Assembly (NCBI GenBank): GCA_938036625.1
Contig: CALHQH010000020.1
Span: forward strand, 1-64,000
Reading direction: 5' to 3'
DNA length: 64,000 bases
From: an uncultured Candidatus Saccharibacteria bacterium
GTDB taxonomy: Bacteria > Patescibacteriota > Saccharimonadia > Saccharimonadales > Saccharimonadaceae
In this document: one piece after another, positions 34,908 through 42,840 of the stretch
Layout: the number at the start of each line of letters is the position of its first letter
Position numbering within the stretch: the stretch's first letter is position 1
Notes under the pieces: model-generated
Database searches by the model: none
What the model saw: the letters and a program-made list of their open reading frames with translations, nothing else
What the model was told of the DNA's origin: nothing
Made by a program: the position numbers and the translations under genes

Positions 34908-35855
34908 ATGAAAACAATCACCATTCTTATCCCTGCCTACAACGAAGCAGCTGTTTTGCCACAGCTGTTTGCCCGGCTCGAGACGCTACAGCGCAGTGTC
35001 GATCGCCGGCGCTACCAGTTCGAATTCTTATTTATTAATGATGGCAGCCAGGATCACACGCTCGAGCTCATCCAGATCGAGCAGCAACACAATCCCGCCA
35101 TTGCCTACCTCAATCTCTCGCGCAACTTTGGTAAAGAAGCTGCTATGCTCGCTGGCTTCGACCACGCCGCGGGTGATGCTGTCGTGGTAATTGATGCCGA
35201 CCTGCAAGACCCACCAGAGCTGATCCCGCAGATGATCGAGCTATGGGAACAGGGGTATGATGATGTATATGCGCGGCGCCGAAGCCGCTCAGGCGAGACT
35301 TGGCTCAAGAAAAAAACTGCCGCTTGGTACTACCGCCTCCTCCAGAGTACGACGCATATTCCTGTTCAGATCGACACGGGCGACTTCCGTTTGCTCAGCA
35401 AGCGCTGCGTCACTGCCATCACCCAGCTGCGCGAATCTCAGCGCAATACCAAAGCGATCTTTAGTTGGGTGGGCTACAAAAAGAAGGAGATTCTTTATGA
35501 CCGCGACCCACGGGCTGCTGGTAGCATCAAGCAAAGTCCGCGCACACTCATCAACCTCGCTATTGATGGCATCACAAGCTTTACGACCGCACCACTGCGT
35601 ATCTCGGCTGTGCTGGGCTTCCTTATCGCCTTCTTGGCCTCTATCTATATCCTCTATCTGCTCATTCGACCTCTGTTTGGTGTGCCAACTGGTGCAGGCT
35701 ATTCGTCGCTCATGGCAGTGATTCTCTTCCTTGGTGGAGTGCAGCTGCTGAGTTTGGGGGTGATTGGCGAATACATCGCTCGGATTTTTAGCGAAACGAA
35801 GCAGCGCCCACCTTATCTCATTGAGGAGCATCGTGAGGCTCGTCATCGCAAATAA
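34908..35855 (+). CDS. GT2 glycosyltransferase with two C-terminal membrane helices (GtrB/ArnC type)
   Basis: 315 residues. ILIPAYNEAAVLPQLF, FINDGSQDHT, IDADLQDPPELI (DxD) and the QxxRW-like SQRNTKAIFSWVGY identify the polyprenyl-phosphate sugar synthases. Two hydrophobic helices (about 235-255 and 268-288) anchor it. The next gene encodes a GtrA-type flippase, the standard partner: GtrB loads a sugar on undecaprenyl phosphate and GtrA helps it across. TACAAT lies 9 nt before the ATG. Confidence 0.9.
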   Translation: MKTITILIPAYNEAAVLPQLFARLETLQRSVDRRRYQFEFLFINDGSQDHTLELIQIEQQHNPAIAYLNLSRNFGKEAAMLAGFDHAAGDAVVVIDADLQDPPELIPQMIELWEQGYDDVYARRRSRSGETWLKKKTAAWYYRLLQSTTHIPVQIDTGDFRLLSKRCVTAITQLRESQRNTKAIFSWVGYKKKEILYDRDPRAAGSIKQSPRTLINLAIDGITSFTTAPLRISAVLGFLIAFLASIYILYLLIRPLFGVPTGAGYSSLMAVILFLGGVQLLSLGVIGEYIARIFSETKQRPPYLIEEHREARHRK

Positions 35856-36255
35856 CAAAGGTAAGTTGTTGCGGTTTGCGCTCGTTGGCGGGATTAATAC
35901 AGCGATTGATATTGGCTTGCTATTTGGGCTCACCACACTTGGCTTGCCGAAGCTTGCGGCTAATACGGTGTCGACGGGCCTGGCCTTTATTTTTAGCTTT
36001 TTTGCCAATAAGTCGTATACCTTTCGTGCCCAGGGTAATGTGCGCCGGCAGTTGGTCTTGTTTGTCATCATCACCCTGGCAGGCTTGTGGGGGCTGCAAA
36101 ATGCGGTTATCTTCTGCATCTCACCCATCCTGACCTCTGTTATTCATACTGAGCCGCTTGTGCTACTGCTTGCAAAAATTATTGCCACTGGTGCATCACT
36201 GGTGTGGAATTATTATTTGTACGATCGTGTTGTTTTTCGGACAACGGAGAGATGA
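35833..36255 (+). CDS. GtrA-family membrane protein
   Basis: 140 residues, four membrane helices. KLLRFALVGGINTAIDIGL is the classic GtrA (PF04138) start, followed by FFANKSYTFR between helices two and three and ending WNYYLYDRVVF. It is thought to flip polyprenyl-phosphate-linked sugars. The GTG at 35833, with GAGGAG just upstream, overlaps the GT2 gene by 23 nt. TTG at 35821 is an alternative. Confidence 0.88.
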   Translation: MRLVIANNKGKLLRFALVGGINTAIDIGLLFGLTTLGLPKLAANTVSTGLAFIFSFFANKSYTFRAQGNVRRQLVLFVIITLAGLWGLQNAVIFCISPILTSVIHTEPLVLLLAKIIATGASLVWNYYLYDRVVFRTTER

Positions 36256-36452
36256 GTCTTTTACTTATAATAAATTCTTAGTGATATAGCATGGCTACAC
36301 TAAGTCGTATTCGATCCTCAAGAATATCGCATATTTGCGCGCTTTGACCCCAGTACACTAAGGGCACCCCAATTAGACAAAGTATAAGCCATTGTTTGTT
36401 TGAAAACCGGGCTCATTCAGCAGTCGCAAACTCACCATGTGGTTATAAGCAA

Positions 36453-36971
36453 CTATTGACGCTGATAATCATCCGTCACCCGCACAATATCATCCTCTGT
36501 TGATGGGTGCGCTGGGTCGGTGTGTTGCCAGAGCTCAGCAATGATCGTTGGGTGCTGAGCATCACCACAGGCACGGTGGCGCTCCCCTGCCGCCAACCTT
36601 ACGATATCGCCTGCCTGAGCTGGTATTGGCTGAGCTGGTAGCTCGTCGCTCATACTGCAATAATACGCGCCAGCGGTGAGAAACTGCCACAGCTCCGCCC
36701 GCCGATGATGATATTGCCAACTCAGGCGCGCCTCTGGCCGGACAAAAAGAATCTTAGGACTGAGCGGCGCATGAGCATTGTCCTTAGCTATTACTTCCGA
36801 TGCTGCAAAGAAATCCGCCGCAAACTGCCCTGCCTGCGCCGGGTCAATACAGATAAACCCACCCCATGGCCGCTGACTATCTGTCTCGGTGATGTGGTAG
36901 CCTGCCTGGTGAAGAATGTATTCTATCTGCGCCAGATTCGTCTGGGCTGCTATGTGTTGCGGTAGTTCCAT
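36453..36971 (-). CDS. Cupin protein, type-II phosphomannose-isomerase-like
   Basis: 172 residues. RPWGGF near residue 34, KILFVRPEARLSWQYHHRRAELW (as two overlapping short motifs, SWQYHHRR being diagnostic) and a second cupin strand with AAGERHRA match the metal-binding cupin of ManC/PMI type II proteins. It lacks the nucleotidyltransferase half of ManC. The WQYHHRR and E-W spacing supplies His/Glu metal ligands. It may isomerise a hexose phosphate for the glycan genes. TATAAT is 21 nt before the ATG. Confidence 0.7.
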   Translation of the reverse strand: MELPQHIAAQTNLAQIEYILHQAGYHITETDSQRPWGGFICIDPAQAGQFAADFFAASEVIAKDNAHAPLSPKILFVRPEARLSWQYHHRRAELWQFLTAGAYYCSMSDELPAQPIPAQAGDIVRLAAGERHRACGDAQHPTIIAELWQHTDPAHPSTEDDIVRVTDDYQRQ

Positions 36972-37193
36972 TATATTACTCGTAATATGGGTATTATAGC
37001 ACTTTTATATACAGTTTGTGTTTTTATTATTTATTGGAATTTAGTGATTCCTAATCCTCTCCGTCCACCACCCTCCTTAGGAACATTATAAGGATCGACA
37101 TTACAGAGGTGATGCTTTGAATTTCACACCACCCGCCTTGACACACACGTGTTCATCTGGCACTTTTGGTGCGGGGGCTGTATACTAGAAAGT

Positions 37194-38297
37194 ATGAGTT
37201 CTCATATTGCAATCGACGCCCGCGTGATCAATTCTGGCACGGGCACATACGTCGTGAAGCTGCTCGAGCAGCTGGAGCGGCTTGATACGACCAACCGCTA
37301 TAGCATCCTCGTTCCTACCAAGGACCGTGACTACTGGCAGCCGCACAACCCTAACTTCACTATCCGCACGGTCGACTTTGCTAATTACTCGCTGGCAGAG
37401 CAGCTAGGCTTCCGCCGCTATCTGGATGAGCTGAAGCCCGACTTAGTGCACTTTTGCATGCCGCAGCAGCCGGTTTTTTACAGAGGTAAGCACGTTACCA
37501 CGGTGCACGATATGACCCTCCTCAAGACGTATAATTCCGACAAAAATTGGCTGGTGTTTCATCTTAAGCAATTGGTGGGGCGCTGGGTGTTTCGACGGAT
37601 TGCCCACACCAGCGAGCATATCATCGCCATCTCCCAGACGACCAAGCAAGAGTATCAGGACTTTACCAAGATACCTGATAGCAAAATCTCGGTCATCTAC
37701 GAGGCGGGCGAGGCACACCCTGGGCAGCTCACGCCATATATCGACCTTCCCTTCAAGCGGTTTATTATTTACGTTGGGCAGCAGCCTGATTATAAAAATT
37801 TGCGGCGCCTCGCGGCCGCACACCAGCAACTGCTGAGTCGCTGGCCAGACCTTGGCCTGGTGTTTGTAGGACGGATGAACGAAGACACCAAGCGCAACCA
37901 AGCCTACTACCAGCAGCAGGGCTACCGCAATATCCACTTCACCGGGTTCATCCCCGACGGGCAGCGCGATTGGCTGCTTAACAAAGCCGAGGCATACGTC
38001 TTTCCATCCCTCATGGAGGGGTTTGGCTTGCCACCACTCGAGACGATGGCGTATGGCACGACCCCTGTTATATCCAGCAATACCTCGTGTATGCCCGAGA
38101 TTTTGGGTGATGCTGCCGAGTACTTCGACCCACTCGACGTTGATGCCATCGCGAGCGCAATCGACCGCGTCCTTAGCCAGCCAGCCCGCCGTCGCGAACT
38201 CATCGTCAAAGGCAAAGCCCAAGCTGCCCGCTACTCGTGGAAGCGCTGCGGCAAGGAAACATTGGCAGTGTATGAGCGAGCGTTGCGGCAATCATAA
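37194..38297 (+). CDS. GT4-family glycosyltransferase
   Basis: 367 residues from the ATG at 37194, 7 nt after TATACT (37181-37186). GT-B fold: IAIDARVINSGTGTY at the start, VTTVHDMTLL in the first domain, YVGQQPDYKNLRRL, and FPSLMEGFGLPPLETMA with the EX7E motif (E-GFGLPPLE). Such enzymes are often mannosyl- or glucosyltransferases. The frame extends to 37149 without family sequence. It is separated from other glycan genes and closes the glycan region on the origin side. It contains one ACAGAGGT copy (37480-37487); another lies in its upstream region (37103-37110). Confidence 0.87.
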   Translation: MSSHIAIDARVINSGTGTYVVKLLEQLERLDTTNRYSILVPTKDRDYWQPHNPNFTIRTVDFANYSLAEQLGFRRYLDELKPDLVHFCMPQQPVFYRGKHVTTVHDMTLLKTYNSDKNWLVFHLKQLVGRWVFRRIAHTSEHIIAISQTTKQEYQDFTKIPDSKISVIYEAGEAHPGQLTPYIDLPFKRFIIYVGQQPDYKNLRRLAAAHQQLLSRWPDLGLVFVGRMNEDTKRNQAYYQQQGYRNIHFTGFIPDGQRDWLLNKAEAYVFPSLMEGFGLPPLETMAYGTTPVISSNTSCMPEILGDAAEYFDPLDVDAIASAIDRVLSQPARRRELIVKGKAQAARYSWKRCGKETLAVYERALRQS

Positions 38298-38510
38298 TCG
38301 ATTTATTTATAGCTAGTCTTGAGTAGTTATGACGCTAGAATTATAAGGTCTCATTTGCCTTAGTGTAAGTCAGTTTTCTCTTGCCTTGTTTGGATAGGGT
38401 ATGATTAATAATACCCTACCTCTGCTTCGTATCACGTTTTATTAAAAACAGTAGAGTGGACTCAAGAATGAGCACATCATTATAAAGTAGTAGCATCATA
38501 TATTACAAAC

Positions 38511-38536
38511 ATAACCGGCCATCACTGACCGGTTAT
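38511..38536 (-). terminator. Terminator after khpB/jag
   Basis: ATAACCGG/CCGGTTAT (38511-38518 with 38529-38536) is a perfect 8-bp stem with a 10-nt loop, about 22 bp beyond the khpB stop. The T tract is weak. Confidence 0.6.
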
Positions 38537-38558
38537 AAGATATATCGTAGCGTAGCTT

Positions 38559-39023
38559 TTACTCAGCCTCTTCCAGCTGGATAATCACATGGCGCTCGCG
38601 GCCTTCGCCTTCGGAGACGGTCGTGATGCCAGCTGCGTCGGCAGCGACTTGGTGGACGATACGCCGATCAGCCGGGTTGAGGTGAGCGGTGTAGGGCTCA
38701 CCAGTTGCACGCACGCGCTCGATCCAGCCCCGCGCTTTGTCGGCAACCTTTTCTTCGTGCTGCTTTTTGTAGTCGGCAATATCAACACTCACACGCACTA
38801 TGGCCGCGTGCTGCGCCCGCAATGCCGACGAAACGATATATTGCAGCGCCCGCAGCGTCTCTGCCCCGCGGCCAATCAAGATACTATTAATGTCCGACGA
38901 CTCCACCCGGAGTGTCATCACCTCGCCATCGTCATCACCCGATACCGCAATATTTTCGCCAAAAAATGAGATGATGTTCTGGAGATATTCTCGGGCAAAT
39001 CTTACTGATTGGTATCGATCCAT
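38559..39023 (-). CDS. khpB: KH-R3H RNA-binding protein (KhpB/Jag/SpoIIIJ-associated)
   Basis: 154 residues. A KH type-II domain with LIGRGAETLRALQYIVS is followed by an R3H domain with ADRRIVHQ. The N-terminal Jag_N domain found in many Firmicutes proteins is missing. It lies directly after yidC (AGGAGGAG ribosome site), the conserved rpmH-rnpA-yidC-jag order beside the origin. KhpB binds RNA and affects cell-envelope and division functions in Gram-positive bacteria; its role here is inferred from the family. Confidence 0.9.
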   Translation of the reverse strand: MDRYQSVRFAREYLQNIISFFGENIAVSGDDDGEVMTLRVESSDINSILIGRGAETLRALQYIVSSALRAQHAAIVRVSVDIADYKKQHEEKVADKARGWIERVRATGEPYTAHLNPADRRIVHQVAADAAGITTVSEGEGRERHVIIQLEEAE

Positions 39024-39040
39024 CGGGTTCTCCTCCTCTG

Positions 39041-39961
39041 TTATTCTTTGGCTTTGATGCGTGTGATGTTGGCTTCTGTAGCCGCCTTGGCGCGCTTCTT
39101 TGTCGACTTTTTCTTGGCGGGTGGTGTAATATCTACTTCATCGGCAAGTGCTTCAAGCTCTTGTTTATCTTTGCGGAGGAGATACGACTGCTGCGCCACT
39201 GCTACTAAGTTGGACGCCGTGTAGTAGAGCGCCAGCGCCCCCGGCAGCCCCATCATGATCATAAACATCATCACTGGCATAAACTTCGCCATATTGCGCA
39301 TCATTGCGGCGTTCATCTCGGCGGGGTCGGCCTCTTTGCCAGCGGCCGTCTCCTTCATGATGTCGCGGAAACGTTTAGTGCTCTTGCCAGTTGGCATGGT
39401 CTGCTTAGTCATCACATACTGGGTGAGAGCTGAGATGATTGCGAGGGCGAGGAGCGGCCAGACAATGCCATCCTTACCAAGCGCTACCTTGGTGAGGTCG
39501 ATAAAGCCCAGCATGGTGTGGTTGAATTGCTCAGGGTGGTTGATGATCGTCTTAATGGCATCGATATTCTTGAGCGGCTCGTAGATGTAGCGTGCCACTT
39601 GGTCGCGGTGGAGCGAGATGATCATGATCACCTGGTAGAGGCCGATAAAGATCGGAATCTGAATGAAGAGCAAGAGAATCGAGCGAAATGGCTTGATACC
39701 GTACTTCTTATATAGCTCCATCTGCTGCATTGCCTCTACTTGGCGGTTACCATTAGCCGCTTTCTTGATCTTGGCCAGCTCAGGCTGCATCTTGCGCATC
39801 TGTTTGCTCTGGTGGAGTTGCCGCTTGAGCAGTGGATAGAGCAAAAAGCGGATGATGACCGTGAAGAGAATCACCGCTATGCCAAAGTCACCACCAGGGA
39901 TGATACTATAGATAAGCAAAAGTGCGTTAAAAATGGGCTGTAAAATTATTGTCTCAAACAT
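39041..39961 (-). CDS. yidC: Membrane protein insertase YidC/Oxa1
   Basis: 306 residues, Gram-positive short form without the large periplasmic domain. There are five membrane helices. The core shows VILFTVIIRFLLYPLLKRQ (with the hydrophilic-groove Arg), a long cytoplasmic hairpin QMRKMQPELAKIKK, and PIFIGLYQVI. The C-terminus is Lys-rich. I start at the ATG 39961 behind CGGAGT; the GTG at 40003 would place 14 codons in the leader. TACAAT is about 22 nt upstream. It inserts membrane proteins with or without Sec and would be needed for the many polytopic proteins here. Confidence 0.95.
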   Translation of the reverse strand: MFETIILQPIFNALLLIYSIIPGGDFGIAVILFTVIIRFLLYPLLKRQLHQSKQMRKMQPELAKIKKAANGNRQVEAMQQMELYKKYGIKPFRSILLLFIQIPIFIGLYQVIMIISLHRDQVARYIYEPLKNIDAIKTIINHPEQFNHTMLGFIDLTKVALGKDGIVWPLLALAIISALTQYVMTKQTMPTGKSTKRFRDIMKETAAGKEADPAEMNAAMMRNMAKFMPVMMFMIMMGLPGALALYYTASNLVAVAQQSYLLRKDKQELEALADEVDITPPAKKKSTKKRAKAATEANITRIKAKE

Positions 39962-40272
39962 ATTGACTCCGATTACTGCATTTATTGTATCATAGGTGGC
40001 CACGGAAGATGAATTGTGGCGAAGTATTTTTGGAAATCAATCGTTTATATATGCGATACACTACTGCCAATACTACATATAAGAGTATTTATAACCTTAG
40101 AAAAGAACACTCACCCAGCTTGCCTTTCATTGGTATAAAATGACAAGATAATAATTTTGTATAAATATTTTGAGTTCTATTTACCACTGTTTACGAAGAA
40201 ATAATTGATATTGATTTGACTCAAAGTACTATGAAGTAGATCGCGCAAAGAAGACTGAAAGGTTATAAAGTG
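39962..40272. other. Intergenic region between rnpA and yidC
   Basis: 311 bp, very AT-rich, holding the yidC promoter and ribosome site at its left end. The yidD gene often found here is absent. I see no ORF, no hairpin terminator and no recognised RNA. Confidence 0.5.
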
Positions 40273-40659
40273 CTAGTCTATCTTTTCTCTTTCATCACTT
40301 GGCGTTGCCTCGTCAGGGCAAATACCAGCTCGCACGAGGAGGTTTTTCACCACCAGCGCAAGCTCATCGTGCGACGTGGTAAGTACTTCGCTTGAGGTAA
40401 TGATCAGTGCAACGTCGTACACCCCTGTAAAGTGTGCTACTTGCTGGCGCAGAATCTCGTAGATACGGCGGCGAATGCGGTTGCGCCCCACTGCAGATTT
40501 GTGCACCTTCTTACTCACCACGACGGCAATTCGCGGCATACGCCGACGGCGATTGGCAACGTACTTGACGGTCAGCAGGCGCGAACGCTCGGCACTCGCA
40601 TGGCGATACAAATAGCGCAGCCCGCCATAGCCATGAAACCGATATCGTTGCTGTAACAT
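40273..40659 (-). CDS. rnpA: Ribonuclease P protein component
   Basis: 128 residues. The basic core contains RIAVVVSKKVHKSAVGRNRIRRRI, with the RNR signature (given here as the motif SAVGRNRIRRR). The Arg-rich N-terminus is typical. It assists the catalytic RNA in removing tRNA 5' leaders; the RNA gene is not in this window as far as I can see. The ATG at 40659 is exactly 6 nt after TATAAT. A 24-codon upstream extension would run through that promoter. Confidence 0.93.
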   Translation of the reverse strand: MLQQRYRFHGYGGLRYLYRHASAERSRLLTVKYVANRRRRMPRIAVVVSKKVHKSAVGRNRIRRRIYEILRQQVAHFTGVYDVALIITSSEVLTTSHDELALVVKNLLVRAGICPDEATPSDEREKID

Positions 40660-40671
40660 AGCTGTATTATA
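40660..40671 (-). promoter_or_regulatory. Leaderless -10 box of rnpA
   Basis: The minus strand reads TATAAT, ACAGCT, ATG. The 17 bases GCTATAATACAGCTATG are identical to those at the rmlB start (11130-11146). Confidence 0.65.
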
Positions 40672-40695
40672 GCAAATCTGCCCGCAAACAGAGAT

Positions 40696-40725
40696 AAAAT
40701 AACCCACCAAGCAGTGGGTTATTTT
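40696..40725 (-). terminator. Strong terminator between rpmH and rnpA
   Basis: AAAATAACCCAC (40696-40707) and GTGGGTTATTTT (40714-40725) form a perfect 12-bp stem with a 6-nt loop and a T-rich tail. It ends rpmH transcription 22 bp after the stop, so rnpA relies on its own promoter. Confidence 0.85.
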
Positions 40726-40746
40726 CGTCATTTTGCTATCGTCACA

Positions 40747-40887
40747 CTACGAGAGTGCGAGACGAGCGCGGCCCTTGGCGCGGCGGCGCTTGAGCACATT
40801 GCGGCCTGCCTTGGTAGCAATCCGTGCCCGAAACCCGTGTGTCCGAGCACGATGACGAGTGTGTGGTTGGTGAGTTCGTTTTGGCAT
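40747..40887 (-). CDS. rpmH: 50S ribosomal protein L34
   Basis: 46 residues, nearly all of it family sequence: MPKRTHQPH, RTHGFRARIATKAGRNVL and KRRRAKGRARLALS. L34 sits in the large subunit near the exit tunnel. The ATG at 40887 is 9 nt after TATAAT (40902-40897), with no SD. The rpmH-dnaA divergence is the classic bacterial origin arrangement. Confidence 0.96.
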   Translation of the reverse strand: MPKRTHQPHTRHRARTHGFRARIATKAGRNVLKRRRAKGRARLALS

Positions 40888-41175
40888 ATCATTGCTATTA
40901 TACGCGATTGCTCCAGATCTTTCAACTTTTCACTCGCTTGGTGGATTTTGTGCTCCGAGCAACCTCCGTCATAAGCATAGCCAAATTGTTTATCCACATT
41001 TGTTCGCGAGTTATCCACACTTTAACAGAGGTAATACATTTTTGTGGAAAAACTTCACCCCTGTTGCTCTTTTCGGGTTTACCCCGTTGTTGTATTTCTC
41101 ACGGTTGTGGAAAAGTCGGTTTTTTCTTATACTAAAAAGAGTCATTGTATAACAAACAAGGAGCAGCAAAAGCCA
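40888..41175 (+). other. rpmH-dnaA intergenic region with four DnaA boxes (origin part 1)
   Basis: Two perfect TTATCCACA boxes lie at 40990-40998 and 41011-41019 (plus), 21 bp apart. Two TTTTCCACA boxes lie on the minus strand at 41043-41051 and 41106-41114, 63 bp apart. TATACT at 41128 is a likely dnaA -10 and AAGGAG at 41158 its ribosome site. ACAGAGGT occurs at 41025. Confidence 0.8.
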
Positions 41176-42558
41176 GTGTACCACAGCCTGTGGAAGAGTG
41201 TTTTGGGTGAGATTGAAGTATCGATACCGAGCGGTGTTTTTTCGACGTGGTTTGCTAATACCGAGATGCTCAGCAATAAAGATGGAGTGATCACCATTGG
41301 CGTGGCGAATATCTTTGCGATTCGCCAGTTTGAGGTGCGCTATGATAGCATCGTCAAAGAAGCGCTCCAGCACAGTGGTGTGGAGGTGTCGCGCATCGCC
41401 TACGTGGTAAACAAACAAGGCAAAAAACGCACTGTGATTAGCCGCGAAACCACTGGCCAGCCAGCCGACCGCGTCGAGGAACGAGCGGCAGCGCTCATTA
41501 GCAAGCCAACTACCTCATCACACTCTAGCTCTACCACACCAGCAACCAGCCTCAATGCGCGCTATACCTTCCAGAATTTCATTGTCGGCTCGAGCAACGA
41601 CCTCGCCTACACCGCCTGCCAAGCGGTCGCACATAGCCCTGGCACCAAATATAATCCCCTCTTCATCTACGGTGGTGTCGGCCTCGGTAAAACACACCTC
41701 ATCCAAGCAGTAGGTAATGAGATCCTTGCACGCGACCCAGGCAAGAAGGTCGCCTACCTGAGCTCGGAGACGTTTGTCAAAGAATTTATTGAGTCGATCC
41801 GTTTCAAAAAGGCTGGCTTTTCTGACCGGTATCGCAATGTCGATGTACTGATCGTCGACGACATGCAATTTATTGCTGGGCGCGAAAAGACTCAGGAGGA
41901 ATTTTTTCATACCTTCAACGCCCTCCACCAAGCTAACAAGCAAATTATCATCGGTAGCGACAAGCCACCGCATAGCATCCCTACCCTGACGGAGCGCTTG
42001 CGTAGTCGCTTTGAGTGGGGGATGGCGATTGATATTCAGATGCCCGACTTCGAGACGCGCTGTGCGATCGTCGAGACCAAGGCAAGCTTCGCTGGCGTGA
42101 CACTTGAGCGCGACACCGTGGAATACCTGGCTAAGAATGTCAAAACAAACATCCGCGAGCTCGAGGGTGCGCTCAACCAGCTCCTTGCCTATGCCGAGAT
42201 GCGCGGCGTCGCTCCTGACGTAATGACAGCGGAGGGTTTGCTTGGTAATGTCCGGCGTAGTCGCCCCCAGCACCTCACCGCCAAGCAGATTATCGACAAG
42301 ACTGCCCGCCATTTCCAGATCGACAGCAAAGAAATCTGTGGTGCTAAGCGGGCTAAGCATATCGTTGTACCGCGGCAGATTGCCATGTATTTACTGCGCA
42401 GCGAGCTTCACATGAGCTTCCCACAAATTGCCAATGAGCTGGGCCGCAAAGACCATACTACCGCCATCCACTCGGTCGAAAAGATCGAAAAATCCATCAA
42501 GCTTGACTACCTCATCCGTGAGCAAGTCGCTGACATCCGGGATAAGCTCTATGCCTAG
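41176..42558 (+). CDS. dnaA: Chromosomal replication initiator DnaA
   Basis: 460 residues if translation starts at GTG 41176 (YHSLWKSVLGEIE...), which gives the usual domain I start. AAGGAG lies 12 nt upstream, a slightly long spacing. Domain III shows Walker A YGGVGLGKTHL, Walker B VLIVDDMQF and the sensor NALHQANKQIIIGSD. Domain IV ends with the box-binding MSFPQIANELGRKDHTTAIHS. It binds the 9-mer boxes on both sides of its own gene to melt the origin. The open frame back to 41044 runs through DnaA boxes and is not used. Confidence 0.97.
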   Translation: MYHSLWKSVLGEIEVSIPSGVFSTWFANTEMLSNKDGVITIGVANIFAIRQFEVRYDSIVKEALQHSGVEVSRIAYVVNKQGKKRTVISRETTGQPADRVEERAAALISKPTTSSHSSSTTPATSLNARYTFQNFIVGSSNDLAYTACQAVAHSPGTKYNPLFIYGGVGLGKTHLIQAVGNEILARDPGKKVAYLSSETFVKEFIESIRFKKAGFSDRYRNVDVLIVDDMQFIAGREKTQEEFFHTFNALHQANKQIIIGSDKPPHSIPTLTERLRSRFEWGMAIDIQMPDFETRCAIVETKASFAGVTLERDTVEYLAKNVKTNIRELEGALNQLLAYAEMRGVAPDVMTAEGLLGNVRRSRPQHLTAKQIIDKTARHFQIDSKEICGAKRAKHIVVPRQIAMYLLRSELHMSFPQIANELGRKDHTTAIHSVEKIEKSIKLDYLIREQVADIRDKLYA

Positions 42559-42840
42559 GCCGTGTGTTTTTTTCGCTACGCCTGTGGAAAAGCCGTGTAT
42601 AGTGAGCCGTATAACCAGCGGACAGCTCGTGGGCAGCCATCCACAGCATCAAAAGCGCACCATACGAAAGCCTTACTGGCTAGTGGATAACCGCCACTTC
42701 TCCCCGATTTATCCACGCCAGCGATCGCAGCGTTTTGCACAAGTAGATAACAGAATTTACCTCTGTTATCTATCATGGTTTCCACAGTATCCACAGCACC
42801 TATTACTATATCAACCAGATAAAAAGAAAGGATTGTTGAT
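42559..42840 (+). other. dnaA-dnaN intergenic region, origin of replication (oriC part 2)
   Basis: 282 bp with six DnaA-box-like 9-mers: 42583-42591 (minus TTTTCCACA), 42637-42645 (CCATCCACA), 42682-42690 (minus TTATCCACT), 42709-42717 (TTATCCACG), 42778-42786 (GTTTCCACA) and 42787-42795 (GTATCCACA). The last two are abutting. An AT-rich stretch follows at 42796-42830, suited to unwinding. ACAGAGGT occurs at 42759 in inverted orientation to the copy at 41025. Confidence 0.82.

Noticed and set aside
35289..36128. 279-codon open frame on the minus strand
   Set aside because: Antisense to the GtrB/GtrA-type genes, whose motifs are clear.
37138..37186. TTGACA as -35 box for the GT4 gene
   Set aside because: It is about 37 bp from TATACT, far too distant for a sigma-70 promoter.
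37443..38291. 282-codon open frame on the minus strand
   Set aside because: Antisense to a well-matched GT4 gene.
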